Below, in pieces: positions 16,580 to 24,524 of a stretch of 64,000 nucleotides of DNA. Location: the NCBI GenBank assembly GCA_016214845.1, contig JACRMS010000036.1, forward strand, positions 1-64,000, written 5' to 3'. Below the pieces are notes generated by a model. It had not been told where the DNA came from. It did not search any database and was given only the letters and a program-made list of their open reading frames with translations. How positions within the stretch are numbered: position 1 is the first letter of the stretch; each line of letters starts with the position of its first letter. The position numbers were made by a program, and so were the translations under genes. This DNA is from Nitrospirota bacterium. GTDB taxonomy: Bacteria; Nitrospirota; Thermodesulfovibrionia; UBA6902.

Positions 16580-17317
16580 TTAATTTATATCTTCTAACAA
16601 GCCAATCATCTCTCTCGTCTTTCCCTTAATATCATCCGCCCCCAAAATCTCCGATATCATAGCGACTCCGTAAGCCCCTGCGTTTTTAGCTTCATTCACC
16701 CTGTGGCTTTTTATCCCGCCGATTGCGAAAACAGGGACCTTGATTTTTCTGCTGACTTTTTTCAACGTGTCAAGCCCCGGAGGTTTTCCGTATTTTAATT
16801 TCGACGGAGTTTTATAAATAGGTCCAAATGTTATAAAGTCAGCCCCGGCCTTCTCAGCCTCTTTTGCCTCTTTCAAGGAATGTGTTGAGACGCCGATCAA
16901 AAAAGGTGACGAGTGACGAGTGACGAGTGACGAGTGAACGGCTTTTCTAACCGCGTCCGCGGGAATGCTGTTTTGCGTGAGGTGAACGCCGTCTGCGCCA
17001 ACAGCAAGCGCAATATCGGACCTGTCGTTAATGAAAAGCTTCGCATTATATTTTTCGGTCAGCTCTCTCATCCTGTATGCCAGTTTTAATAATTCTCGAG
17101 TCTCTAAATCTTTCTCTCTCAGTTGAATCGCCTTCACCCCGCCTTTTAATGACTGCCTGATGGCGGTCATTAAGTGAGAAGTGGGAAGTGAGAAGTGAGA
17201 AGTTTCTCTGAACTGTTTTCTATCAGTAATCAGATAAAGTCTAAAGCCCAAAGCCGGGAGTCCGTGTTTTGTTTTTTTACTTCTGACTTCTGACTTCTGA
17301 CTTCTGACTTGCTTCAC
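16580..17317 (-). CDS. thiE: thiamine phosphate synthase interrupted in frame by heptamer repeats
   Basis: ThiE joins HMP-pyrophosphate and thiazole phosphate. The start is taken as GTG at 17317, which overlaps the thiG stop (GTGA); longer frames run inside thiG and encode nothing family-like. Core motifs are [69 protein letters not shown] and VFAIGGI. The 245 residues exceed the usual 210. The excess is encoded by repeat arrays: 17279-17310 ([11 protein letters not shown]), 17171-17204 ([10 protein letters not shown]) and 16906-16937 ([11 protein letters not shown]). The last lies between core beta-strands. The motifs remain intact, so the enzyme may be active, with extended loops. Confidence 0.9.
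   Translation of the reverse strand: MKQVRSQKSEVRSKKTKHGLPALGFRLYLITDRKQFRETSHFSLPTSHLMTAIRQSLKGGVKAIQLREKDLETRELLKLAYRMRELTEKYNAKLFINDRSDIALAVGADGVHLTQNSIPADAVRKAVHSSLVTRHSSPFLIGVSTHSLKEAKEAEKAGADFITFGPIYKTPSKLKYGKPPGLDTLKKVSRKIKVPVFAIGGIKSHRVNEAKNAGAYGVAMISEILGADDIKGKTREMIGLLEDIN
16906..16937. repeat. heptamer tandem repeat GTGACGA x4.6 inside thiE
   Basis: Four perfect 7-base units and a GTGA remainder lie inside the thiE coding region. Because 7 is not a multiple of 3, gain or loss of one unit would shift the frame. Confidence 0.85.
17171..17204. repeat. heptamer tandem repeat (AAGTGAG) inside thiE
   Basis: About 4.5 near-perfect 7-base units (AAGTGAG, AAGTGGG, AAGTGAG, AAGTGAG, AAGT) lie here. 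The same family forms the inverted arrays at 5839-5922 and 20813-20886. Confidence 0.8.
17279..17310. repeat. heptamer tandem repeat (ACTTCTG) at the thiG-thiE join
   Basis: Four perfect ACTTCTG units and a remainder lie immediately after the thiG stop, encoding the first residues of ThiE. A second 7-base-period stretch (AAAGTCT, AAAGCCC, AAAGCCG) lies at 17235-17255. Confidence 0.85.
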
Positions 17318-18096
17318 AGCATTCCCTCTATCGGGCTGCTTGCTGTTGCGTAGAGTTTCTTCGGCATCCTTCCAGCTTTGTATGCGAGGCGTCCCGCGAT
17401 TACTCCATGCTTCATGGCCTCCGCCATCGAGATCGGGTCTTTTGCCCCGGCTATCGCGGTGTTCAATAATACTGCGTCGCATCCGAGCTCCATTGCGAGC
17501 GCGACATCCGAGGCAGTTCCCACTCCGGCGTCAACTATGATCGGCACCTTTGCCTGTTCAAGTATTATTTTTATGTTGTAAGGATTTCTTATTCCAAGCC
17601 CCGACCCGATCGGCGCGGCAAGCGGCATTACAGCGGCAGCTCCCGCATCCACAAGTCTCAACGCCATAACAGGATCATCATTTATGTAGGGCAGAACAAT
17701 AAAGCCCTCTTTAGCTAAAATCTCGGTTGCTTTCAGTGTGGCGCAGTTATCGGGGAAGAGGGTTTTTTCATCGCCGATGACCTCAAGCTTGATGAGGTCT
17801 GAAACGCCTGCCTCCCTCGCAAGCCGCGCGTATCTCAACGCGTCTTCCATTGTGTAGCACCCCGCGGTGTTCGGCAGGATCCTGTATTTCTTCGGATCAA
17901 TATAGTCAAAAAGGTTTTCCGACTTCCTGTCAAAGATATTCACCCTCCTCACTGCGACCGTAACAACGTCCGCGCCTGACGCCTCAATGGCCTTTCTCGT
18001 CTCTTCAAAATCTTTATACTTCCCTGTCCCGACCCAGAGACGGGATTTGAATTCAATGCCTTTGATGATCAATTTATCGTCCATACGTTCCTCCAT
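17314..18096 (-). CDS. thiG: thiazole synthase
   Basis: ThiG builds the thiazole phosphate of thiamine from deoxyxylulose phosphate, ThiS-thiocarboxylate and dehydroglycine. The 260-residue TIM barrel shows [15 protein letters not shown] near the start, [18 protein letters not shown], and the Schiff-base lysine region [53 protein letters not shown] and [10 protein letters not shown] follow. It ends in EGML, overlapping the thiE GTG. It is separated from thiS by an inverted heptamer array. Confidence 0.96.
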   Translation of the reverse strand: MEERMDDKLIIKGIEFKSRLWVGTGKYKDFEETRKAIEASGADVVTVAVRRVNIFDRKSENLFDYIDPKKYRILPNTAGCYTMEDALRYARLAREAGVSDLIKLEVIGDEKTLFPDNCATLKATEILAKEGFIVLPYINDDPVMALRLVDAGAAAVMPLAAPIGSGLGIRNPYNIKIILEQAKVPIIVDAGVGTASDVALAMELGCDAVLLNTAIAGAKDPISMAEAMKHGVIAGRLAYKAGRMPKKLYATASSPIEGML

Positions 18097-18169
18097 TTTA
18101 GGGGATTGGGGATTAGGGGTTGGGGATTGGTTAAAAGACTAATCCCCAACCCCTAACAACTAACCCCTG
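18097..18169. repeat. inverted heptamer array (GGGGATTAGGGGTTG / AATCCCC)
   Basis: The left arm (18097-18130) and right arm (18138-18169) are complementary runs of 7-base units, able to form a near-perfect hairpin between thiS and thiG in the thi transcript. It is the same family as 7861-7947. Confidence 0.75.
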
Positions 18170-18173
18170 CTGT

Positions 18174-18374
18174 TCATCCGCCTCCGACAAAATTCACAAC
18201 CTCTACTGCATCGCCGTCTTTAAGGACATGATTCTGAAAATCGCATTTTTTAATAATATTCAGATTTACCTCAACAGCGACCCTTGCAGGTTCAATCCGC
18301 AATGTCTCAAGAAGTCCGGCGACTGTGAGGTTGTCATTTAGATCAGTTTCGTTTCCGTTTAATTTTATTTTCAT
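18174..18374 (-). CDS. thiS: sulfur carrier protein ThiS
   Basis: ThiS is a small ubiquitin-fold carrier. Its C-terminal Gly-Gly is adenylated and thiocarboxylated before giving sulfur to ThiG. The 66 residues start MKIKLNGNETDLNDNLTVAG, with the expected LLETLRIEPARVAVEVNLNI, and end VVNFVGGG. The start overlaps the stop of the upstream HydG-like gene by four bases. ThiF, needed for activation, is not in the window. Confidence 0.94.
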   Translation of the reverse strand: MKIKLNGNETDLNDNLTVAGLLETLRIEPARVAVEVNLNIIKKCDFQNHVLKDGDAVEVVNFVGGG

Positions 18375-19675
18375 ATATGAATATCTCTCTTCCCTTTTTC
18401 TATTAATTTGAATTTCTCAGCGAGGCCGTTTGCGCTCTTTGTAAGCTCTGCGTCCAGGATTTTTCGCAATTGTTCCTTCACTTCATCTGAAGCGCAGTCT
18501 TCCATATATTCTTTGAGCGAGAGGACTGCATTCTCGTGACAGAAGTTTTTAATTGTTTCCCCCTCTGCAAGATGCCTGAAAGTCTCACCGCTTCTTCCCT
18601 CTCTGTAGCAGGCCGTGCAGAGACTCGGCATAAGACCGAGACTTACGATCTTGCCGATAATTTCTTCAAGCCCTCTTGTGTCGCCTATCTCAAATTGCTC
18701 GGTATCGCCGTCATGCAGATATCCCGAAGGGCTGGTCTTAGATCCCGCTGATATCTGCGATGCGCCGATGCACAGCAATTCGTCCCTCAAACCGGCATGC
18801 TCTCGTGTGGAGACAACAACTCCGACATACGGGAGCGCCAATCTGTAAATGGCGACTATTTTTTTGAAATCATCGTCAGAAACCCTGTAACGGGAAGTTA
18901 TCTGCGAACCCTGCGCGGGCTGAAGCCGTGGGACCGAGAGGGTATGAGGCCCGAAACCGTATTTGCTTATCAGTCTTTTGCTGTGCGCGATCAAGGCCCC
19001 GACTTCCCAGCGCCAGTCATAAAGGCCAAGCAGCACGCCCATTCCGACGTCTTCAAACCCGGCCTCAATAGCCCTGTCCATTGCATTGAGCCTCCAGGCA
19101 TAATCTGATTTCGGTCCCGTTGGATGCATATGCCTGTACGTAGGGATGTGATAGGTCTCCTGAAAACACTGATACACGCCGATGCCGGAACTCTTTAATC
19201 TCTTGAAATCCTCCACGCTCATCGGCGCCGCGTTTGCGTGTAAAATGCGGATGTCCGTGCTCTCATAGATCGCGCGGACAACCTTTTCAATGTAATCAAT
19301 GCCCGCAAGTTTTGTGTGCTCGCTTGCCACGAGAAGTAATCTTTTATATCCCCTGCCGGACAAAAGTTTTGCTTCCTGCACCGCTTCATCCACACTCAAT
19401 GTCTTTCTTCGCGCATCCCGGTTGCCCGTCCTGAAGCCGCAGTAGAGGCAGTCGTTCGTGCATTCATTGGAAAGATATAGAGGCGCAAAAAGGACGATCC
19501 TTTTTCCGTATACTTTTTCCTTTACCCTGCGCGCCGTATCAAGCGCTTCCAGCCAGAGGTCTTTGTCCTCAAGCGCCAAAAGCGCAGACACTTCAGTGAG
19601 ATTTAAAACCTGCATCTCAAGTGATTTGGCGAGGATTTCTTTGATGCGGGAGGAATCTGTGTTTATGTGTTTCAT
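18371..19675 (-). CDS. HydG-like radical SAM tyrosine lyase in the ThiH position
   Basis: The start at 19675 (MKHINTDSSRIK) is preferred over an upstream frame that runs through a repeat. Radical SAM cysteines C72, C76 and C79 occur in NECTNDCLYCGF. The core has LLLVASEHTKLAGIDY, YQCFQETYHIPTYRHMHPTG, GVLLGLYDWRWE and SVPRLQPAQGS, shared by ThiH and HydG. Unlike classical ThiH (about 375 residues) it has the C-terminal domain of HydG with C353-x2-C356-x22-C379, the second-cluster motif, and 434 residues. It is preceded by a TPP riboswitch and followed by thiS-thiG-thiE-thiC. Its expected role is cleaving tyrosine to dehydroglycine for ThiG. No hydE, hydF or hydrogenase gene is in view. Confidence 0.9.
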   Translation of the reverse strand: MKHINTDSSRIKEILAKSLEMQVLNLTEVSALLALEDKDLWLEALDTARRVKEKVYGKRIVLFAPLYLSNECTNDCLYCGFRTGNRDARRKTLSVDEAVQEAKLLSGRGYKRLLLVASEHTKLAGIDYIEKVVRAIYESTDIRILHANAAPMSVEDFKRLKSSGIGVYQCFQETYHIPTYRHMHPTGPKSDYAWRLNAMDRAIEAGFEDVGMGVLLGLYDWRWEVGALIAHSKRLISKYGFGPHTLSVPRLQPAQGSQITSRYRVSDDDFKKIVAIYRLALPYVGVVVSTREHAGLRDELLCIGASQISAGSKTSPSGYLHDGDTEQFEIGDTRGLEEIIGKIVSLGLMPSLCTACYREGRSGETFRHLAEGETIKNFCHENAVLSLKEYMEDCASDEVKEQLRKILDAELTKSANGLAEKFKLIEKGKRDIHI

Positions 19676-19688
19676 AATTAATACCTTT

Positions 19689-19717
19689 GTAAGGGCGGGT
19701 TTAAAACTCGCCCCTAC
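19689..19717. repeat. GC-rich palindrome (GTAAGGGCGGGTTT.. family)
   Basis: A 29-base palindrome of the AGGGGCGGGTTT / AAACCCGCCCCT family, slightly diverged. It lies between the riboswitch terminator and the HydG-like start codon. Related copies lie at 22290, 39742, 48616 and 61829. Confidence 0.75.
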
Positions 19718-19724
19718 CACAAAC

Positions 19725-19768
19725 TAAAAAACCGCATTCCCTATGGCTGCATATTAAAGGGAACACGG
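19725..19768 (-). terminator. riboswitch expression-platform terminator
   Basis: On the minus strand CCGTGTTCCCT pairs with AGGGAATGCGG (11 pairs, two of them G-U) and is followed directly by TTTTTT. It lies between the TPP aptamer and the first thi gene, so it is the likely off-state structure. Confidence 0.75.
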
Positions 19769-19780
19769 CATCACGTTCTG

Positions 19781-19876
19781 CTCTTCCCTTTCCTTCGCTG
19801 GTATTACCCGGTTCAGGTTCAGAGGGTCTTCCCGGCACTGCGGAAACTCTCAGGCTGTAAAGCCTCCCCTAGGGTA
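19781..19876 (-). promoter_or_regulatory. TPP riboswitch (THI element)
   Basis: The minus strand carries the conserved THI-box parts in order: a 5' stem near AGGGGAGGCT, then GCCTGAGAGT (the CUGAGA pyrimidine-sensing loop), then CCCTCTGAACCTGAACCGGG, then GGTAATACCAGCGAAGGAA. These bind thiamine pyrophosphate. It stands directly upstream of the hydG-like/thiS/thiG/thiE/thiC operon. Confidence 0.95.
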
Positions 19877-19927
19877 TTTAAAGTATACTGCTATCAAAGA
19901 AATGGTGTCAAGCGTAACACACGGGCA

Positions 19928-20791
19928 TTATCTGCTCAATACGATCAGCAGGAAACCGATGAACATCATTACTCCGCCGATAGCCCTTTCAGCGATCTTT
20001 TCTTCTTTAAATAAAAGATGCCCGTAAAGGATGCTGAAGAGCAGGCTCATGCGTTTTACCGAGATCATATAGGCGACCTTTGTAAGGCCCATTGCAGTCA
20101 TGTGAAATACTATCATCAGGGCATAAGTAATGCCGATCGCCGCAAGAGGCAGAATGTCCTTTCCTGTTATGGCGATCCTGTCCCTGCTTTTACTCAAGGC
20201 TATCGGAGTAAACAGGATGGTCAGGAGTATAAAGTAAAAACTGCCGAAGAAGACCGGGGACGAATTCGTGATCGCCATCTTGCCGAGAGAAGATGTAATG
20301 CTGAAAATGAAGGCGACAATTATCATCAGCACAGAGCCTTTTTCCCTGAAGACTGCCTTTACAGGCTCCAGCAGAGAGTGCCGCACCTTATGGATATGAA
20401 GCGTGTAGCTGCCGGACGCGATGAAGAGGACCCCGATGCCGCCGGTCAAAGAAACCTTTTCACCAAGAATGAAGTAAGACATGAGGATCAACAACAGCGG
20501 GGTCAGCGAGAGAAACGGTGCAGTAAGGCTGATGGGCGAGACCTTCAAGGCCTTTGTGTACAGGATCATGGCGATTATCTCAAACGGCATGGCGATTACA
20601 GTTGCAAGCCAGAAATTTTTGTTCAGGGGCGGTATCTCGATAAACAGCAAACAGGCCAGAAAAACCGGGAGGGAAAACAGCAGTCTTGCCCACGCGACAA
20701 AGTATTCATCCCGCGACGCAAGGACGCGCTTTGTCAGGGCATCGCTTGTGGCGAGAAGGATTGCTGTCAAGAGGGCGTAGATGATCCACAT
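19928..20791 (-). CDS. EamA/DMT family transporter
   Basis: This 287-residue inner-membrane protein has ten predicted helices in two repeated EamA halves. The first half starts MWIIYALLTAILLATSDALT, a typical opening. The halves join near VRHSLLEPVKAVFREKGSVL at about residue 140. The second half contains ALMIVFHMTAMGLTKVAYMI and ends in GGVMMFIGFLLIVLS. Such proteins export or import small metabolites. Its closeness to the thi operon raises a thiamine-related guess, but nothing in the sequence supports a substrate. Confidence 0.85.
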   Translation of the reverse strand: MWIIYALLTAILLATSDALTKRVLASRDEYFVAWARLLFSLPVFLACLLFIEIPPLNKNFWLATVIAMPFEIIAMILYTKALKVSPISLTAPFLSLTPLLLILMSYFILGEKVSLTGGIGVLFIASGSYTLHIHKVRHSLLEPVKAVFREKGSVLMIIVAFIFSITSSLGKMAITNSSPVFFGSFYFILLTILFTPIALSKSRDRIAITGKDILPLAAIGITYALMIVFHMTAMGLTKVAYMISVKRMSLLFSILYGHLLFKEEKIAERAIGGVMMFIGFLLIVLSR

Positions 20792-20812
20792 GACATCTAA
20801 GCAGGAAGTAAG

Positions 20813-20886
20813 AAATAAGAAGTTGGAAGTCCCTGTCTGTGGTTGTTTATCTTCACTTCTTAGTTCTCACTTCTTACTTCCCACTT
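20813..20886. repeat. inverted heptamer array (GGAAGTAAGAAATAAG / CTTACTTC)
   Basis: The left arm (20813-20830) and right arm (20852-20886) are complementary 7-base-period runs, between the response regulator and the DMT transporter. The same family occurs at 5839-5922 and inside thiE. Confidence 0.7.
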
Positions 20887-22257
20887 TTATTTTTCGAGAT
20901 TGTAGTCCTTGATCTTGGTCAACAATGTCTTGTAGCTGACTTTTAAAATCTCCGCTGCCCTGGTTTTATTTCCGTGCGTGTCTTCAAGGGCCTTCCTGAT
21001 CCTTCGTGATTCGGCGATCCTGAGGGCGGCCTTTGCGACTTCATCAAGCGTGCCGTCGGGAGCGATATCTTCAAGTTTCCCTCCGGGGGTATCCAGCGGA
21101 GTAAGCCGGAGTTCCATTTGAGTTATCGTGCCGCCGTCGCAGAGAATCATCGCCCTCTCGATGACGTTTTCAAGTTCGCGCACATTGCCTTTCCACGAAT
21201 AGTCTTTCAGGACATCCATTGCTTCCCGGCTTATATTTTTGTGCGGTATGTTCATCTCGGCAGATAATTTTGCAATAAAGTGTTCGACCAGCGCGGGGAT
21301 GTCTTCTTTTCTCTCTCTCAGGGGAGGAATGGTGATCGGGAAGACGCTCAGCCTGTAGTAAAGGTCCTGCCGGAATAAATTTCCTGCCACAGCAGCTTCA
21401 AGGTCTTTATTGCTTGCGGCAATTATCCTGATATCTATTTTGATGGAATTTGTGCCGCCGACCCTGTCGATCTCGCCTTCCTGCAGGGCCCGCAACACCT
21501 TTGTTTGCAGAGTGATATCCATCTCTCCGATCTCATCAAGAAATATAGTGCCCTTGTTTGCGAGCTCGAATTTGCCAAGCTTTTTCTCGCCGGCCCCTGT
21601 GAACGCGCCTTTTTCATAGCCAAAGAGTTCGGACTCAAGCAATTCCCTTGGAATAGCGGCGCAGTTTATCGGCACAAAAGGAAGTTCTTTTCTCGGGCTC
21701 AATTCATGGATAGCTCTTGCGAAGAGCTCCTTCCCCGTGCCTGATTCTCCAAGCAGTAAGACGGTGGACTTTGTCGGGGACACCTTCTGGATGTTCTCTG
21801 CCACAGCGAGCATCTTCGGGCTTTTGCCAATGATGTCCGGCATCCCGATGTGCTGTGACAAGGCGTCTTTCAAAAGCAGGTTTTCAGTTGCGAGTCTCCT
21901 GTTTTTAAGAGACCGCTCTATGAGCAGATGCAGGTGGTCGGTATCAAGGGGCTTTGTGATGAAATCATACGCGCCGAGCTTCATGGCATTGACGGCGGTC
22001 TCAACAGAGCCGAACGCGGTCATGACAATCACGGGGGTCAAAGGGTTTTCATCTTTCGATGCCTTCAAGACCTCGATGCCGTCTTTCCTCGGTAACTTCA
22101 GATCGGTAAGGACAAGGTCTACCTTATTCTCCCTGATGATCTTTATCCCCTCGGCCCCGTCTTTTGCAGTGACAACCTCAAACCCGAAAAGCTCAAGGGT
22201 CTCCCTGAGCATCCGGGCCATGGACTCCTTGTCTTCTACAACGAGAATTTTTTCCAT
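20887..22257 (-). CDS. NtrC-family sigma-54 response regulator
   Basis: This 456-residue protein has a receiver domain (1-120, phospho-acceptor D52 in LVLTDLKLPRKDG, with VMTAFGSVETAV and FITKPL). An AAA+ domain follows with LLLGESGTGKELFARAIH, GAFTGA and GTIFLDEIGEMD, then a Fis-type helix-turn-helix (NKTRAAEILKVSYKTLLTKI). All catalytic parts are present. No histidine kinase is adjacent, so the partner and targets are unknown. One speculative target set is the PEP-CTERM genes of this window, which have sigma-54-like promoters. It is separated from gatB by a palindromic repeat. Confidence 0.94.
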   Translation of the reverse strand: MEKILVVEDKESMARMLRETLELFGFEVVTAKDGAEGIKIIRENKVDLVLTDLKLPRKDGIEVLKASKDENPLTPVIVMTAFGSVETAVNAMKLGAYDFITKPLDTDHLHLLIERSLKNRRLATENLLLKDALSQHIGMPDIIGKSPKMLAVAENIQKVSPTKSTVLLLGESGTGKELFARAIHELSPRKELPFVPINCAAIPRELLESELFGYEKGAFTGAGEKKLGKFELANKGTIFLDEIGEMDITLQTKVLRALQEGEIDRVGGTNSIKIDIRIIAASNKDLEAAVAGNLFRQDLYYRLSVFPITIPPLRERKEDIPALVEHFIAKLSAEMNIPHKNISREAMDVLKDYSWKGNVRELENVIERAMILCDGGTITQMELRLTPLDTPGGKLEDIAPDGTLDEVAKAALRIAESRRIRKALEDTHGNKTRAAEILKVSYKTLLTKIKDYNLEK

Positions 22258-22289
22258 GATGTCAATTAAATAATTTGATCTACACGGTT

Positions 22290-22318
22290 GTAGGGGCGGG
22301 TTTGAAACCCGCCCCTAC
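22290..22318. repeat. GC-rich perfect palindrome, carries the gatB stop codon
   Basis: The arms GTAGGGGCGGGTTT and AAACCCGCCCCTAC face each other around a single central base. The TAG stop of gatB (22315-22317) lies inside, so the repeat formed the last codon of that gene. Confidence 0.85.
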
Positions 22319-23739
22319 AGTTTTTTTCTCAACAGCTCATTCACGATCTTTGGATTGGCCTTGCCCTTTGTTGCCTTCATTATCTGTCCCGCGAAGAAAC
22401 CGAGGAGTTTTTCTTCGCCTGATTTGAAACGTTCCACCTCTTTAGGATTGTTTGCGATGACCTCATCTATTACTTTCTCAATCTCGGATTCGTCGCTTAC
22501 CTGAACAAGGCCCTTCTCCTTCACTATAACTTCCGCATCCTTGCCGGTTTTATATATTTCCTCAAAAACGGTTTTCGCGATCTTGCCGCTAATTATATTT
22601 TTATCTATCAGCTTCAACAAGCCGACGAGTTGTCCGGGCTTCAGCGCGGATTCCTCGATCTGTTTTCCTTCTTCATTGAGAAGCCTCATCAGCTCGCCCA
22701 TCATCCAGTTGCTTACGGCTTTCGGTTCGCCGCCTAAAGTGACAGCCTGCTCAAACCACTCCGCGATCGATCTTTCAGATGTAAGCAGTTCAGCGTCTTG
22801 TTCGGGGAGGCCATGTTGACTGATGAATCTCTGCCGTCTTGGATCAGGCAGTTCGACAAGCTGCGACTTTATCTGTTCGATCCATTTGTCGTCAACCTCA
22901 ACAGGCACGAGATCAGGGTCGGGGAAGTAGCGGTAGTCATGCGCCTCTTCCTTTGAACGCATGGATTCAGTTATGCCCTTTGCTGTGTTCCAGAGGCGCG
23001 TCTCCTGGGTTATCCTGCCTCCTTCATTCAAGACTTTTATCTGCCTCTTTATCTCATAATCAAGCGCCTTCTCAATGTACTTGAAGGAATTCATGTTCTT
23101 GATCTCGGTCTTTGTCCCGAATTCATTCCGGCCCTCCGGCCTGACTGACACATTCGCGTCGCATCTTAAAGAACCCTGTTCCATATTCCCGTCGCACACG
23201 CCAAGATAGCGGACAATCGCCCTTAATTTTTTCACGAACTCAGCAGCTTCCTGCGGAGTGCGGATGTCAGGCTCCGAGACGATCTCCATCAGCGGCGTGC
23301 CCGCCCTGTTTAAATCAACATAACTGTAATTACCGGCCCCTTCATGAATGTTCTTCCCCGCATCTTCCTCAAGATGTATCCTTGTGAGGCCAATTTTTCT
23401 TGTGCCGCCATTGACAGTGATCTCCACGGAACCGTGCTCGCATATTGGGAGTTCGTACTGGCTTATCTGGTATCCTTTGGGAAGGTCGGGATAAAAATAA
23501 TTCTTTCTGGCAAACCTGCTGTAAGGCGCGATCTTGCAATCTACGGCAAGTCCGGTCTTTATCACATACTCAATGGCCTTCCTGTTTGCCACAGGCAGGA
23601 CACCCGGCATCCCGATGCAAACCGGACATGTCTGCGTGTTCGGCTCCGAGCCGAATTTTACGGAGCACCCGCAGAACATTTTCGATTCCGTCAGCAACTG
23701 CGCGTGTATCTCAAGCCCTATGACCGTTTCGTATCGCAT
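22315..23739 (-). CDS. gatB: Asp-tRNA(Asn)/Glu-tRNA(Gln) amidotransferase subunit B
   Basis: GatB binds mischarged Glu-tRNA(Gln) or Asp-tRNA(Asn) and phosphorylates the side chain before amidation. The 474 residues open [23 protein letters not shown], with the zinc-site cysteines completed by [10 protein letters not shown]. They continue [46 protein letters not shown] and [13 protein letters not shown]. The C-terminal YqeY-like helical domain ends [13 protein letters not shown]. Length is normal. GatA is encoded 790 bases upstream, with a toxin-antitoxin pair between them; gatC is not in the window. Confidence 0.97.
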   Translation of the reverse strand: MRYETVIGLEIHAQLLTESKMFCGCSVKFGSEPNTQTCPVCIGMPGVLPVANRKAIEYVIKTGLAVDCKIAPYSRFARKNYFYPDLPKGYQISQYELPICEHGSVEITVNGGTRKIGLTRIHLEEDAGKNIHEGAGNYSYVDLNRAGTPLMEIVSEPDIRTPQEAAEFVKKLRAIVRYLGVCDGNMEQGSLRCDANVSVRPEGRNEFGTKTEIKNMNSFKYIEKALDYEIKRQIKVLNEGGRITQETRLWNTAKGITESMRSKEEAHDYRYFPDPDLVPVEVDDKWIEQIKSQLVELPDPRRQRFISQHGLPEQDAELLTSERSIAEWFEQAVTLGGEPKAVSNWMMGELMRLLNEEGKQIEESALKPGQLVGLLKLIDKNIISGKIAKTVFEEIYKTGKDAEVIVKEKGLVQVSDESEIEKVIDEVIANNPKEVERFKSGEEKLLGFFAGQIMKATKGKANPKIVNELLRKKL

Positions 23740-23763
23740 TTATAACCTCTTATTGTTTAGATA

Positions 23764-24189
23764 TCAAAACAACTTTTTAAGTCCCATTCCCACGTCTTCA
23801 AAATGTTTGTCGGCAGTCAGGACCTCCGAGACGCCTATCTCTTTCAGGACTACAAAGGAAGTAAAATCGAAAAAGGAGATATGCGGTTTATCATTATATT
23901 TTTTGCTTAACTCCCATGCCTTTGCCCATCGCTTTTCATCTATCTTTTCCAGAATTATTTTGCCCTTCCTGGCCGCAATAAGAATTGCTTCAATGAAATC
24001 TGCAGTGCTATACGGATTTATTCTGGCCCTCAAAAGGTTAATGGTTTCAGCAAGAATATAATCTGTAGTAACCGGAAGTCCCTTGCCAAGAAGAAAGGAT
24101 TTGTAAAAAGAGAGCACGGGTTTATGATGGTCGTCATTTTTATTAGCTATTGCGCTCCAACCCCATGTGTCAAAAAAGACCTTTTTCAT
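23764..24189 (-). CDS. PIN-domain VapC-like toxin
   Basis: This 141-residue PIN nuclease has the acidic residues in their usual places: D7 in KVFFDTWGW, E near 48 in DYILAETINLLRAR, D near 106 in HISFFDFTSFVV and D near 126 in VLTADKHFE. VapC toxins cleave tRNA or rRNA. Its start overlaps the stop of the preceding ribbon-helix-helix gene by four bases, the standard antitoxin-first layout. The pair is placed between gatA and gatB, splitting that gene couple. Confidence 0.9.
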   Translation of the reverse strand: MKKVFFDTWGWSAIANKNDDHHKPVLSFYKSFLLGKGLPVTTDYILAETINLLRARINPYSTADFIEAILIAARKGKIILEKIDEKRWAKAWELSKKYNDKPHISFFDFTSFVVLKEIGVSEVLTADKHFEDVGMGLKKLF

Positions 24190-24458
24190 TTCCTTTTCTT
24201 AGGCAGACCATAAAGATAGTAGTCGTGGTTGTCTGCAAGGTCGGGCGGTCCGTCTTTGCAAATACCTGCTACTGACAGAAGTTTTTCAATTGTTTCATCC
24301 TTAAAAGACTTTCCCCGAAGTTTCTTCTTTTCTTTTAAAAACCTGTCAATAGCTTCCCGCACCATCTCTGCGACAGAAGCCCCAGTATCTTGCTGCAGTC
24401 TTTCAAGCACTTCTTTTTGATCTTCTTCCAGAAACATCTGAAATCTTACTTTTGACAT
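24186..24458 (-). CDS. ribbon-helix-helix antitoxin
   Basis: The 90-residue protein begins with an RHH fold: strand VRFQMFLEEDQKEVLERLQQ, then the helix pair DTGASVAEMVREAIDRFLKEKK. The C-terminus (LLSVAGICKDGPPDLADNHDYYLYG) is the type that wraps VapC toxins. It would repress its own promoter together with the toxin. A GGAGGCG-type ribosome site precedes it. Confidence 0.9.
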   Translation of the reverse strand: MSKVRFQMFLEEDQKEVLERLQQDTGASVAEMVREAIDRFLKEKKKLRGKSFKDETIEKLLSVAGICKDGPPDLADNHDYYLYGLPKKRK

Positions 24459-24524
24459 ATTCGCCTCCTACACATATCATAATTGAGTTATGTGTGTATG
24501 TCAACGACTGTTCGCAGCCTGCGC

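Noticed and set aside
16580-17482. A longer thiE frame starting at 17482
   Set aside because: The extra N-terminal part runs antiphase inside thiG and has no family-like residues. The GTG overlapping the thiG stop is a better start.
18371-19675. Evidence for an [FeFe] hydrogenase maturation locus
   Set aside because: No hydE, hydF or hydrogenase gene is in the window, and the operon is under a TPP riboswitch with thiamine genes.
20018-20800. A long + strand frame of 260 residues
   Set aside because: It is the complement of the DMT transporter gene and its product is charged low-quality sequence with no motifs.
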